A stretch of 64,000 nt of DNA, taken from positions 218,881-282,880 of the forward strand of contig MU006221.1 in NCBI GenBank assembly GCA_010093685.1, in the 5' to 3' direction. Positions within the stretch are counted from its first letter, which is position 1; each line of letters begins with the position of its first letter. The notes below the pieces were generated by a model. It was not told the DNA's origin. It saw nothing but the letters and a program-made list of their open reading frames with translations, and ran no database searches. A program made the translations under genes and the position numbers. Below are positions 20,738 to 31,539 of this stretch, one piece after another. This DNA is from Ophiobolus disseminans. Its lineage: Eukaryota > Ascomycota > Dothideomycetes > Pleosporales > Phaeosphaeriaceae.

Positions 20738-22910
20738 CTATAAAGCGATTGGGGTGACACTTGGCTTCGGTTGCTTGCTCGGGCAAAGTTCGCTCTCTTC
20801 CATGACTTTGGTCGATAGAGCGAGTGCACTGCCATCGCGTCTCTCGAAATGCTGCTCAGACTCCCAAGGGCCCAACGTCCCGTCGGCCCAAAAATTATTG
20901 GCGCCGTGCTCGTCGACTAGGTGGTCTACAAATAGAGCCTCGGTGGTGAATATTCCCTGTTGACATGCATGAAGCCGGTGCTCGATTGCGTGGCGCATCA
21001 AATACTGTTGAACCCCATACTCCAGCACGTTCCCGGTTTCCGAGAAATTGCATAGCCTGCAGGAGAAGAAAAATCGGCTCCGAATCTTGTTGGTTCGTAT
21101 TTCGAATAGCGAGTGTTGGTCATGGAGATTGCGGCACGACCACATGGTGCAAGGTAGATGCTCCCGTGTTGCGCTGTCGAAATCGACGTATTCTTTACTA
21201 CAGATTGGGCAAACGAATGATGCTGTACTGTCTGACGGTCAAAATAAGGCTTCTAGACATTCCAAGAATTGCAACTTACGTTGATCGCGTCAGCTCACAT
21301 ACGTCAATCTTAGGAAGTCTCCCCGTCCACCAAGCGAACTCGCAAACACCATGTTGCATGTGATCTGAGACATGAGCAGCTCGTTCTTTCCAAGTCTCAA
21401 ATGTTGCTCCACAGAAGCCACAATAAAGCGCAGACGCTTCCATGTCTGGATTGTCGGATTCCCACGCCTCAAGCAGATCGTAAAATTTCGATAACACGCA
21501 TTTGTTGCCGCCACCTTTCTCGAGGTGTCTCTTGATATGTGGTGCAAGTTGGTCCCGACGAAAGAAAGTGCGCTCTTCCATTGGCTTCAGCGCGCAAGCT
21601 GCAAACGTTTTCGTATTCCCATGCAAAATGGGAACTTCAAGTTCGTGGCAATGAGCGCATTGCTCCAGTACATCCAAGTTGGCTTGCTCAGCGCAGCAAA
21701 CCCATCTGTACGGTCGATAATGCTTTGCCTCTTCATGCCGTTCCCATTCAAAACGATGCCGGAATCTTTCCACACAGTCTGGCCAGGTACAAAAGTATCG
21801 CTTTTGTGCGACCTCGAGTCGTTTCGCATCTAGGTTCTTTTGCTGTTTCGCTTCGTTGTGGATCACTTTATCGCGCTCCGCTTGCTGACGTTGGTACACT
21901 TCCATGCGTCGCTCTTCCTCAGGTTGTCTTTCGTCGTGCCATTTTCCCCGTCGCCGTACTGCTTCGTCAGCCTGAATTTCTCTCCCTGGTTCCTTTGCTG
22001 TTTCTTCTGGCTGAGTCCAATTTTTAATCGTATGTAACCATTCCCGCTCCATATCTACGTTTTCGCTACAGAATCCCGAGTCAGGAGTTACAACCCTGGA
22101 ACTAAAACCGGCCATACCATAGTGGTCGGGAGTTTGTGATGCGGCCCAGCGACGTCGACCTTGGCGAGGCCCTCTCGAATCAACGGACATCATGCTGCCG
22201 ACGCTGTGAGCAACGGACGCGACTGAGCCTACAGAGCCAGCGATACTGTTGGTTCGATGTAGCGTTGGTATCGGGATAGCGCTGGTGGTTGCGCGGCTAT
22301 GGAGAGGGTCCCAGAAGTCATTTCGAGCGTCGATCCTGACCTCAGCTTCTTCTACTTCTGTAACGCTAGTAAGACAATGGTTGGATATCATGAGACTGAT
22401 GTTGCACTTACGGGGAACAACTATGGTTCGAGCTCTCGTGTTAGTAAACCAGTTATTAACGCTTCGCTCTGTAAGGCCTGTGACATCTGCCAATTTGGTT
22501 CTGATGTCGTTGCTTGGATAAGGATCACGTGAGAATTGAGCCATCAGTTCATGCTTTGCTCCTTGGGAGATTTTACTGCGATTCAAACCTCTATCTTTGG
22601 TCGCAGGTGGTAAGTCCGATGATTTGAGAACTTGTTCGACTGGTTTGACTGGTACAATGAGTGGCTCAATTGCGGCATGTGGTCGTAGAACAGGGTCACC
22701 CTCGGTATCGCAATGAGACTGAACGTCCAATGTCATTGGTGATCCAGAAACCGGAAAGCTTGGGTAGCTAATCGGTACATCGTCAAAGGACGAAAAGTCG
22801 AAGAACGTGTCGTCGAAGGGAAGATGGTTGTCGCTCGGTAGGTCAACCGCAAGGTCGCAGGCAGGCACCTGGCCGTCATCCAACTCCAAATGAAAAATCT
22901 CGGGATCCAT
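20738..22910 (-). CDS. Homeobox (KN type) plus C2H2 transcription factor
   Basis: Three exons: 22910-22412, 22357-21280 and 21227-20738, giving 688 aa. An acidic N-terminus (FDDTFFDFSSFDD) could activate transcription. Around residues 110-165 lies a homeodomain of the TALE/KN class ending in NWFTNTRAR. After a Ser-rich linker and a charged coiled region (RQQAERDKVIHNEAKQQ), several C2H2-like fingers follow (CTWPDCVERFRHRFEWERHE, then YCGFCGATFETWKERAAH, VCPICSKEY). Fungal homeobox-C2H2 fusions are known developmental regulators. Intron 1 is 54 bp, in frame and without a stop, so a simple ORF call would wrongly keep it. The start is the ATG at 22910. Confidence 0.9.
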
Positions 22911-23318
22911 GGGCACCTAGATGGCACGCGATGATTGCGAAACAGTGGAGACCACCCATATTGAAGGTTGCGCGCTAATATATAGCTGTGCGGGAGATGA
23001 GGCTCACGGACAGGGGTGGCGCGCTGATTTTCGAGGTTGCGAAAGATGCCGGAAGGCGCGGCCAATGAGAGGGGGGACGCTGGGTTAGCGCGAAGCCGGG
23101 ATGATCTAGGTGTACGGGATCGCTGAACGTAACAGCAGTTGGCTTTTTTTTTACTCCTCATAAAATCAATGAAGTATACTCTGAATCCACTCTGGCGGCT
23201 ACATGACTTGAAGACAGGTACCTCCGTCATCGCAAATCCGGCGTACAAGCTTCTGGCGCCTCTAGGTCTTGCCGTCAGAGTGTCCTAGAGCTACATACGA
23301 TTCCCACCGTCTGGTATC
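22911..23318. promoter_or_regulatory. Promoter region of the homeobox-C2H2 gene
   Basis: 408 bp between the HET gene 3' end and the homeobox-C2H2 start. A T/A tract (CTTTTTTTTTAC) lies near 23150. No specific site is called. Confidence 0.4.
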
Positions 23319-25201
23319 TCAAACTATGGTGACAGTGCATTCAGTCACCTGAGAATTGAACCAATTCTCTGGAATGTGCTGTACAAGCCCGACCCGATTG
23401 TATGCATCGTCTTGGGAATTGTACTGCAGCAGCAACATCACAGTAAAGCCGCGCTCGTCCTTAAGCGTACCAAAGCCGATGATCAGACTCCAGTCGAAGA
23501 CGGAGAACAAGCCGTTGTATCTCGTATTTTCCGTGAAATTCTCGTCTGGAAATGTAACTCCCAGGTCCAAATTGACCTCTGCATGGTGGAGGTCGTCCTC
23601 GAGCCATGGTTTGTGAAGGTCGCTTTTCATATTGATCAAGGCCGCAATGAGGTCGAACCCCATTACAACAGGACCGCGGAGCGTTATGGATGCGTGGGAC
23701 AAACGGCCGAACGGATCAGTGGTGGCAGGTGTGACTTGTGTGCCGATCAAAGTGCATACTAAGGTAGTGTGCAAATTAAAAAAGGCGTGCCGAATTGGGT
23801 AGGGTGAAGTGATCCACGAGAAGGTCGGTCTGGTAACGCTTTTTTGGGGACTCCGAGGGGTTGTCGGGTTCGCAACTGCGAACCAATTGAGCTGATAAAC
23901 TAAACCAAACTCCCACATTCCGGCTATGTATTTACCCGGACACAGCGATTCTGTGCGTTGAGCCAGTCCAGAAAGCGCGGGTAAAACATCATCTGGGATT
24001 GTGAAGTGGCGCCTGCTGCAGTCTTCAGTTATCATGTTCCACATCGTGCTCATGAATAACTCAGGGTGTTCGATCTTCGAGTTATGGGGAGGTGGCCAGG
24101 CTCGGACCATGTAATCATTGCCAGCAGCAAGGCCACATTCGCAAACCTCGGTCGTTTTGCATTTGAAGTAAACTTCGGACGGCAGAAAGTGCACGATACG
24201 CGTTGCCAGTAGTCCTTCCTGTAAGCACCAACCTCGCTGGGACAAAGGTAAATGATCAAAATTCATGGTGTCCCGAACCGAGTGGTGGAGAGAGTCCCGA
24301 GCCCGTACTGTAAACACTTTTCCGGCTTTGGTGCACGAGGATATATTGTATGGATCTCTGCGGTGCTGTAAGAAACCCTCAGTGACATCGTTCGCGCGCG
24401 TAGCAGCGAGCACTACGTATGCCTTGGAGTAAATGTCTGCCATTTTTGCCGATTCTCGCGCCCATTCGGCGCTGTCGTCCTGCACAATACACATTGAGTC
24501 TATCCAAATATATTCAACGCCCAGTTTCCGAGTGAACAGAATTGCATCCTGCAAGGTCCTAGGGAGCCCAGAGAGCTCGATGCTTCCTTCGCGTGCTTCA
24601 ACGTTGGTGCGTAGAGTCTGATGCTTATTGTGTCCGCCCCAACAGTAGCTAAGCGCAGTGTATAGCATCAGTCTCGTAGCATGAACCAACTGTAATCTGC
24701 CATCAAGTTTGACTAGTCGTTCCGGTATGATCTCGCTCATGGAAGCAGAGGCGGCGCATGATTCGTGCGCGGCTGCGCAATCTTTGATCAAGCGGTGTAT
24801 CTTGTCTACTAGAGCGTCTGAAGATGGATCCAAGCATATATCCTGAACGGGACATGGAAACGGGTTGGAAGGATTGTCACGCTCTGAAGGAGGTCACCAA
24901 TGCCAGTGGCGGTACCAAAAAAGGGAGACATACCTTTGGAGCATATATAAACATTGTTAAATCTCCTGGACGCGCGTGGAAAACTAAGCCGCATGGCTCC
25001 AGACTTGAGTGATATGCTCGTGTGGTCGATGTTGATCCAGTTAATGTTTGGATCCGCAACGAAGTGGATGTATGCCTGCCGTATTATTGTACAACAGACA
25101 CACGTAGAACTCAAGTCTTTGATTCTCAAGGACTTATCCGCGAGCTGTGCGGGCTCTGATGAAGCCCACACGTCAGGCGCACATCGCCTGCAAGTGATCA
25201 T
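23319..25201 (-). CDS. HET-domain protein (heterokaryon incompatibility family)
   Basis: Exons 25201-24934 and 24817-23319 give 588 aa. The 116-bp intron uses the acceptor at 24818 because only that one keeps frame. The N-terminus has a Cys-rich start (TCRRCAPDVW, STCVCCTII). The HET core is complete: YTALSYCWGG, LPRTLQDAILFTRKLGVEYIWIDS and CIVQDDSAEWARESAKMADIY, then SQRGWCLQEGLLATRIVHF, roughly residues 140-290. HET domains are TIR-like and trigger cell death in incompatible fusions. An upstream ATG exon near 25400 (MSEDAVSRADKLSRRQQ) may belong to the gene, but I found no splice that keeps frame, so the 5' end is uncertain. Confidence 0.87.
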
Positions 25202-25714
25202 GTAGTAAGCAAGCTCAGCCGGTGGTAACTTCTTCAATTTTTTCCACTGGCCGGGCTTAGCACGAGTGGTAGCCACAGATCGAGGAGACAATTAGCAGAT
25301 CTCTCGCCATTCGTGATTTAACATACAATAACGCAAGGTCGCTCATGGCCTGCTGTCTGCGACTCAGCTTGTCGGCCCTCGAAACAGCGTCTTCAGACAT
25401 GGTGGTTGCGTTCAGAAGAGATCCAGTTCGCAACACATCTCGAGGGCCAGACCTTGATGGCTAGGGTGGTGAATGGTGCGGGCAGCGAAACGAGGCTGAA
25501 CAGACTCAGTCGAATGCCAAGTGCTGACAAAGACGCCAATCGTAAGTCGGGACACTTCGACCCCACCCAACGCGTGGGGCAAACCCGCCGCTACCATCGC
25601 GCCCGCCCAACCACCAACCACCAAATCAAACATCCCACGATATGTCTCCAAACTTCAGCCTACCCACCCCATACCTTATATCCAAACTCCACAACCCCCC
25701 ATAATCCCTCCACA
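25202..25714. promoter_or_regulatory. Divergent promoter between HET and DUF4202 genes
   Basis: 513 bp separating head-to-head genes. The left part may include a 5' exon of the HET gene; the right part is C-rich (CCACCCAACGCG to CCCCCCATAATCC) before the DUF4202 start. Confidence 0.4.
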
Positions 25715-26299
25715 ATGTCCGACCCCTACACTAAAGCCCTCGCCGCAATCGACGCCGCACACGCCCTCGACCCCACCAAAGTCACCCTCAACGACACCGA
25801 AACCCCCTACGAGCTCCACTACGCCCAAAAATGCACAGCCTACCTCGAACAACGCGCCCCCAACTCGCCCGACCACCTGCGCCTCGCCATCCGCGCCCAA
25901 CACTTCCGGCGCTGGGAAGTCCCACGCGCCTCATACCCCATGACGCGCCCGGGCTACCACGCCTGGCGCACATACCTAAAAAAGCGACAAGCCGAGCTCG
26001 TGCAGGAAATATGTCTACAATCCGGGTACGACAAGGAATTTGCGCAACGAGTTGGCAGTTTGATACGCAAGGAGGACTTGAAAAAAGACGAAGAAACGCA
26101 GATACTGGAGGATGTGGCGTGTTTAGTGTTTCTGGATGACCAGTTCGAGGCGTTTGAGAAGGAACATGATGAAGAGAAGATTGTGGGGATATTGCGCAAG
26201 ACGTGGGGGAAAATGAGTGAGGAGGGGCATAGGTTGGCGCTGGGGATTAGGATGGAGGGGAGGGCGAGGGAGGTTGTGGAAAAGGCGCTTGCTGGGTGA
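25715..26299 (+). CDS. DUF4202-domain protein
   Basis: Intronless, 194 aa, near the usual size of this family. It starts MSDPYTKALAAIDAAHALDP and contains the recognisable core HLRLAIRAQHFRRWEVPRAS, YPMTRPGYHAWRTYLKKRQ and a helical C-terminus with CLVFLDDQFEAF and RLALGI. DUF4202 proteins are widespread in bacteria and fungi; a link to glutamyl-tRNA synthetase-type proteins has been annotated, but no activity is established. The open frame extends about 100 codons upstream, but that part is low-complexity, and ACAATG at 25715 fits the domain start. Confidence 0.92.
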   Translation: MSDPYTKALAAIDAAHALDPTKVTLNDTETPYELHYAQKCTAYLEQRAPNSPDHLRLAIRAQHFRRWEVPRASYPMTRPGYHAWRTYLKKRQAELVQEICLQSGYDKEFAQRVGSLIRKEDLKKDEETQILEDVACLVFLDDQFEAFEKEHDEEKIVGILRKTWGKMSEEGHRLALGIRMEGRAREVVEKALAG

Positions 26300-26457
26300 A
26301 TTGCATAGAGTTGGGGTTGTATTGAGTTGTTGTTATGTATAACCCGCACCAAACTTCAAATAGTGGTGTTGTTGTTGGGTATCGCATTCTTGTACCAATG
26401 GGAATATCAACCTTCTATTTTTTTTGCCTGACTACCACCTCTCATAATCCCTGCTAC

Positions 26458-26664
26458 TTAGGCGCCTCCCTCCCTCTTCGCATACTCCTCCTCCATACGC
26501 TCCTCATACAGTTTCTCCGCTTCAATCTCCTCCTGCGTCTTCTGGGTATGCGACGCGCTGGCTACACTCTGTGTGGACTTGTTCTCGACATCGTGGGCGG
26601 TCTGCGCGGTGGCCGATGAAGTGGATGTGGATTTCTCCGTCGTTGAGGGCATGGGGACGGGCAT
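26458..26664 (-). CDS. Small conserved hypothetical protein, 68 aa
   Basis: A single short ORF beginning MPVPMPSTTEKS, Ser/Thr-rich and then strongly charged, ending EEIEAEKLYEERMEEEYAKR-EGGA. The C-terminal charged helix with a Gly-Gly-Ala end looks like a small protein often annotated in related fungi, though I cannot confirm that here. It is convergent with the DUF4202 gene. There are no cysteines, signal peptide or membrane segment. Confidence 0.6.
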   Translation of the reverse strand: MPVPMPSTTEKSTSTSSATAQTAHDVENKSTQSVASASHTQKTQEEIEAEKLYEERMEEEYAKREGGA

Positions 26665-27150
26665 TGTGGTTGGTGGAGATGTTAAGATCGGTATGATTGG
26701 AGAAAAATGGGGTAATTTGAGGTGTTTGTATGTGTGTGGTGATGCTGCTGGACATTTAATTGAGCGCGGGCGATGGCTGTGATATATGCGGAGCTAGGTA
26801 TGACGTAGTGTGGCGGTGCAGATGTGGCTGGAAGATTTGATGGGCATGTGATTCGCCCCTCGTGGCTGCTGGGAACGTGACTTCACACCATCGATTGAAG
26901 CTAGCATATTCTCATGATGGGTTAGAAGTTCCGCTTCATGGCATGTTATGAAGGGTACTGAGTGACGAGTATCGTTGACTCGTCGCACCGCGCTGGCATG
27001 CAATATCATGCATGACTGTTCGTTGCGTGACTGCACAAACGGTGAAGTCTATCTAATTGATGGCCATAGTGCACATAAATGCCTTGACTCCTACCGTCGA
27101 GCTTTCTGACTCCTTAACACTTTCCAACCATCCGCATATTGCATATTCCA
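26665..27150. promoter_or_regulatory. Divergent promoter region
   Basis: 486 bp between the 68-aa gene (minus) and the large Cys-rich gene (plus). No site was recognised. Confidence 0.35.
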
Positions 27151-30100
27151 ATGCGGGTGTACCACAGCCTTCTGCTATCCACTGTTGCTGCCACCACCTT
27201 TCAAACCTCCATCAACGAGCCGGTCTCAAACTCTACCATCACCTTCCCACCCACAACCAACCTGATCATTTCTACCCTGTCGTGGGGCTTCCTTGATCTA
27301 CTAACGACCGCCATCCCGAAGGCAGTACCAGAAGACTCCACGACCTCTCCTGTGAGTCTGAGCACCATGACACCCAGGTTTTTCCTGCGACCTTTTGGTC
27401 GTTCGTTGCGTGAACGAAGCCCAAACGTCGGACTGCACAAAAATGCGCCCGAAAATGTCGACAACGTACTACGCCAGGCGAGCCCGCGCATCTGTGAGCC
27501 CGGTCACGCAACCTGCGGCGCCTTTGATTACTGCTTCAGCTCTAAGGACTGGCGATGCTGCAACTACGACGACAAGAGCATATTCCCGTGTCCTAGGAAC
27601 ATGCAGTGCGTAGCACAAGGCACCCCAGGGCGTTACACCATTGGCTGCGAGGGGATGGATGGAGTGACGACTCCGCTTGCTGATGAGGATCTGGCTCGAG
27701 CGAGCGCGAAGCCGACGTCATCCATGTCGGCCAAAGTGCCGTCGCCTTCGTCAACTCTCTTGACGACTACAGCATCGCCGTCTCCAGCATTGAGTACGCC
27801 AAAGGTTAGCTCACCACCAACGATGCCATCTTTGACACGAGCGAGTTCATCCACAACCACGAAGGCATCATCAACACCAGTGAGTTTGACTACAGCCACA
27901 AATGCGTCTCCAATACCAGTTACTTCGTCCACAACCACAACGGCATCCCCAACACCAATAATTCCACCCACACCCACAAAAGCATCTCCAACGCCAGTAG
28001 CTCCGTCCACACATACAACCACAGCCGCATCCCCCACAGTACCATCCACACGAACGCCAAAACCAACCTGCGCCCCCGGCGAACACCACTGTGGGAAAGT
28101 CGGCTGCTACAACTCTCGGAACTTCGAGTGCTGCGGCGCTGGCAAGGCGCTATGCAAAAGGCCGCTGAGATGCGAAGCGTTGGAAGGCAACGCACATGTC
28201 AAATACAAGTGTGTAGAAGCAGCTGACCAGTGTGCAAAGAGCCCTTCACAAAACAGCACAGCAGCGTCGACAGGAACTTCAACTCAAGCTCAAACCTTGC
28301 GTGCACGAACCTCAAACGGCGGACCGCAGGATGATCCTTCAGAGATCGACGACGGCCCAGTTACCACGCCACCGAAAGTCGGCCCTGGCTGCTCCTACAT
28401 GATCTCCCAGAAGTGCTGTAGCAGCATTCAAGTTCATTTCATGTGCCCCAACAATAACGATTGCGCCGCCGAAGGCAAGCCAGGGAAATACACCTATGGG
28501 TGCAAAGGGTCTGATGGAGTGATGGATCAGATGGGTTTAGTGGAACCAGACCCGCGGTGGCCCGATCGAGTGCTGCAGTTGCCATCCTTTTCAACGGTTA
28601 CACCAGCACCGACACCATCTTCGACAACAGTGAGCTCGTCAAGTACAACAGCATCATCCTCACCATCGCCCACGCCATCCTGCCCACTCGGCGAATACCC
28701 ATGCGGCAACATGGCATGCCACAACCCTCGGCAATACGAGTGTTGCGGCGCCGGCGTCGTCCTATGCGAGAGGCCCTTCACATGCGCGGCGTTGGAAGGC
28801 AACGCAAATGCACAGTATAAATGCATCGAGCCGGTCGGTACGCCGACACCCACAACGTCCATGGCGCCAAGAGTGACAGACCTTTCGAAGCCGCTTACTA
28901 GGCTGTACCAGCCAAGTAGTCCAGCATCCCGACTAACCATACCGTGGCTAGTCTCCACATTTGCGAAGTTAGTTCTTGCACCTAAGCCGCACCAGCCCTT
29001 CCCCTCGGCCCTTACCAACACAAACGTCCCAGGCCCACCGCCGCCGCCCAATCCCCCATGTCCCGAGGGTCAAGATCGCTGTGGCACGCACGGCTGCCTG
29101 AGCACCAAGTCCTGGAAGTGCTGCGATGCAGAAGGATATCCATGTCCGATCAACCATACGTGTGAGACACATGGCCTACCCAATCCAATACCGATATACG
29201 GGTGTAGAATGCCAAACGGCCCATTTGTTCCCTTTGACAAGGCTGCTCCAGTTGCGGTGACGGGCTCGACGACGACTGGACTGGTTACGACTTCAAGTGC
29301 GAGCTCGACGTTGACGTTGGCTATGGCAAGTGCTGTTGTAGTGCCTGTAACGACTTCGCCGCCGGTAATCTCAGCACCGTTGATGACTTCTTCGACGGCA
29401 AGTGCAGCTTCGACAACGAGTTCTTCGGCGGCAAGTGCAGCACCGGAAGGATCGACCGCTCAGTCGACATCGACAGTGGCAGAGAAAGCGGGTCCCTCGA
29501 TCGTCATGTGGCAGCCGAAAAGGTCGACGGCGAAGACGCTCAGCGTACCCAAACTCTTCCTAGGCCTATTATCTGTCCGCATCGTCGCAGCGCAAATGCT
29601 CCCCCGCTCAGACCCCGCAGCCGTCGTCTCTTCAACTCTCCAACTATCCGCACCATCTACACCAACCCCAACTGCAAAGACATGTCCCCAAGGCCAAAAA
29701 CTCTGCGGCGCCTTCATCTGCTTCGATCCCGCGAAACACGTCTGCTGTCCTACCAAAGCCAATATCTACGCAACCGACGAGCAATGCGCCGCAGGCGTAA
29801 ACAACAAAAAGGAAATGATATACGCGTGCGCACCAGCGGGTATAACCGATGGCTTCGATACGCGGATCCACACCACGGATCTAAGTACCGTGACCGCGAC
29901 GCTGGTGCCCAGCACGCCCGTTGCAAAAGTAGTCGCAAGCCCGACTAGTCATGCGGGCGGCGCTGCGCCGAAGAGTGGCGGGGGAAGACTCGTTGTGCCG
30001 AGCATGTTCAAGAACTTGGTTTTGGTGGTTCAAGGCGTGCGTGCGGTTGCGCGTCCTGTTCCGGTCCCGTTTGGAGAGAAAGGAGATTGCTGTGGCGATA

Positions 30101-30963
30101 TATGCTGTGCGCCTGGAAAGGTATGTGCGCGGTCATCGACGGGACCGAAATGTTGGCCGCAGGCTGGACGGATCAAGGGACGTGATGAGGACCAAGAGAC
30201 GGACGAGACTGATGAGGATGCACCGGTTACACTCAAAACCGAATCTGAGCACGCGACAACAGACGACGACATCAATGATGACAAGTCAAGGCCAGTCCAG
30301 AAGGTTGCGGTCAGTGCGGGTGCTGCTGCTGTCGCCGGCGCTGCTGCTGGTGCCAACGGCAGCAAGAAGAAGAGTATGGGTGCGGCTCGACCAAGCTTTC
30401 CAACAATATTGTATTTCTTCCTACTCCTCATACCCTTCTTTACGTTAATTGGATGGGCAAAAACAACACCTACTACGTACTATCAGGCGATCACCAACGG
30501 CGGCGTGCCCCAGCTCGCTCCAGAGCGCGCAACATCACTTTTCAAGCGCTGGTCTTGTCACGAACCGAAACGCAAATGCGGGGAAGAGGGATGTTTCCTA
30601 CCGGCGACTCATCAATGTTGTCAAGCACCTGATGGCAAATACGGCATGTGTGAGTCGAGCAAAGGCGAGGTGTGCTGTGGCAGCATGTGTTGCGCTTCCG
30701 GAACTGAGTGTCGAGCCGCGCAAACCGATTATCTTTGTGTGCCAAAGGGCTTGCGCGCGCTGAGAGAACGCACAGACGAGGATTTGGACAAGGTGACTGG
30801 GGAGATGCTGGAGCGAAGAAAGGCCCGAAGGGGTGGAAATGGCAGCAAGGGCGGTAGGAATAAAGACAAGAAGAAGAAGATACCGCACGGTGATGATGGT
30901 GGCGGCGGTGATGTTGAAAGTGCTGCAAGGAAGCAATTCCCGTTGCTGATAATCTTTCGATGA
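27151..30963 (+). CDS. Large cysteine-rich mucin-like surface protein, 1270 aa
   Basis: Intronless. The first real ATG is 27151 (MRVYHSLLLSTVAATTF, signal-peptide-like). About eight Cys modules follow, near residues 114-168, 305-354, 413-453, 510-558, 636-685, 845-894, 978-1002 and 1135-1197. The best are variants of CxxGxxxCGxxxC followed by CC and then C. They are separated by Ser/Thr/Pro-rich linkers likely to be O-glycosylated. A strong membrane segment (ILYFFLLLIPFFTLIGW) lies near 1084-1104, followed by one more Cys module and a Lys/Arg-rich tail. Several internal hydrophobic stretches look like signal peptides. It is probably cell-surface; function is unknown. The absence of introns over 3.8 kb is unusual among these neighbours. 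Confidence 0.82.
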   Translation: MRVYHSLLLSTVAATTFQTSINEPVSNSTITFPPTTNLIISTLSWGFLDLLTTAIPKAVPEDSTTSPVSLSTMTPRFFLRPFGRSLRERSPNVGLHKNAPENVDNVLRQASPRICEPGHATCGAFDYCFSSKDWRCCNYDDKSIFPCPRNMQCVAQGTPGRYTIGCEGMDGVTTPLADEDLARASAKPTSSMSAKVPSPSSTLLTTTASPSPALSTPKVSSPPTMPSLTRASSSTTTKASSTPVSLTTATNASPIPVTSSTTTTASPTPIIPPTPTKASPTPVAPSTHTTTAASPTVPSTRTPKPTCAPGEHHCGKVGCYNSRNFECCGAGKALCKRPLRCEALEGNAHVKYKCVEAADQCAKSPSQNSTAASTGTSTQAQTLRARTSNGGPQDDPSEIDDGPVTTPPKVGPGCSYMISQKCCSSIQVHFMCPNNNDCAAEGKPGKYTYGCKGSDGVMDQMGLVEPDPRWPDRVLQLPSFSTVTPAPTPSSTTVSSSSTTASSSPSPTPSCPLGEYPCGNMACHNPRQYECCGAGVVLCERPFTCAALEGNANAQYKCIEPVGTPTPTTSMAPRVTDLSKPLTRLYQPSSPASRLTIPWLVSTFAKLVLAPKPHQPFPSALTNTNVPGPPPPPNPPCPEGQDRCGTHGCLSTKSWKCCDAEGYPCPINHTCETHGLPNPIPIYGCRMPNGPFVPFDKAAPVAVTGSTTTGLVTTSSASSTLTLAMASAVVVPVTTSPPVISAPLMTSSTASAASTTSSSAASAAPEGSTAQSTSTVAEKAGPSIVMWQPKRSTAKTLSVPKLFLGLLSVRIVAAQMLPRSDPAAVVSSTLQLSAPSTPTPTAKTCPQGQKLCGAFICFDPAKHVCCPTKANIYATDEQCAAGVNNKKEMIYACAPAGITDGFDTRIHTTDLSTVTATLVPSTPVAKVVASPTSHAGGAAPKSGGGRLVVPSMFKNLVLVVQGVRAVARPVPVPFGEKGDCCGDICCAPGKVCARSSTGPKCWPQAGRIKGRDEDQETDETDEDAPVTLKTESEHATTDDDINDDKSRPVQKVAVSAGAAAVAGAAAGANGSKKKSMGAARPSFPTILYFFLLLIPFFTLIGWAKTTPTTYYQAITNGGVPQLAPERATSLFKRWSCHEPKRKCGEEGCFLPATHQCCQAPDGKYGMCESSKGEVCCGSMCCASGTECRAAQTDYLCVPKGLRALRERTDEDLDKVTGEMLERRKARRGGNGSKGGRNKDKKKKIPHGDDGGGGDVESAARKQFPLLIIFR
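27780..28050 (+). repeat. Imprecise tandem repeat encoding Thr/Ser/Pro linker
   Basis: Within the Cys-rich gene, variants of ACAACN-ACNGCATC-NCCNACACCA recur about every 40-48 bp, encoding TKASPTPV-like units. It is a degenerate coding minisatellite in the linker between the first two Cys modules. Confidence 0.65.
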
Positions 30964-31539
30964 GAGACTGTTGGATTGTTCTTGATAATTTTGTAAGAGA
31001 CGTCTTATTTGGTTCAGGGGGTATCAGTTGGTTGAAGGGATTGTAGTGATTTGGTACGTTGCTATGACACAGCTTGGACTTTCTTAGCAATGTTGACTTT
31101 ACTGGATGGTTGTCAAAATCGCGTTTGAATGACTCCTCGCCATTGTTTCACCTTGCTCCTTTATTAATGAAGAGTATTGAGTACACACGGTCTTGGAGCT
31201 CACCTGCGCTCCTTCTTTTTGCACAAATAGTAGGATCAGGCGATGCTATGGCCTAAACTGTTCATCTTTAAATGTTGTGGTTGAACCCACGACGAAAAGT
31301 GTTTGCATAGTGACTAGCGCGCCTTGATTGATTAGCAATGTACTTGCGAGCTATAGTATTGTAATGGATATATATTTTGATGAGGCTCAGACTTGCCTTT
31401 TAAAAGGTTTGTCAACGGCACCAAGTGCGGATGTGTAGTGATCGACGAATCGATTTGAGGAGTGCACTGGTGTCTTCACCGTTTGGTTGTTGTATAATCA
31501 TCGCCATGAGAAGAGGAGAATGAGATATGACTGACCTTT
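30964..31539. other. Intergenic between convergent genes
   Basis: 576 bp holding the 3' ends of the Cys-rich gene and the asparagine-synthetase-like gene. Nothing else was seen. Confidence 0.35.
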
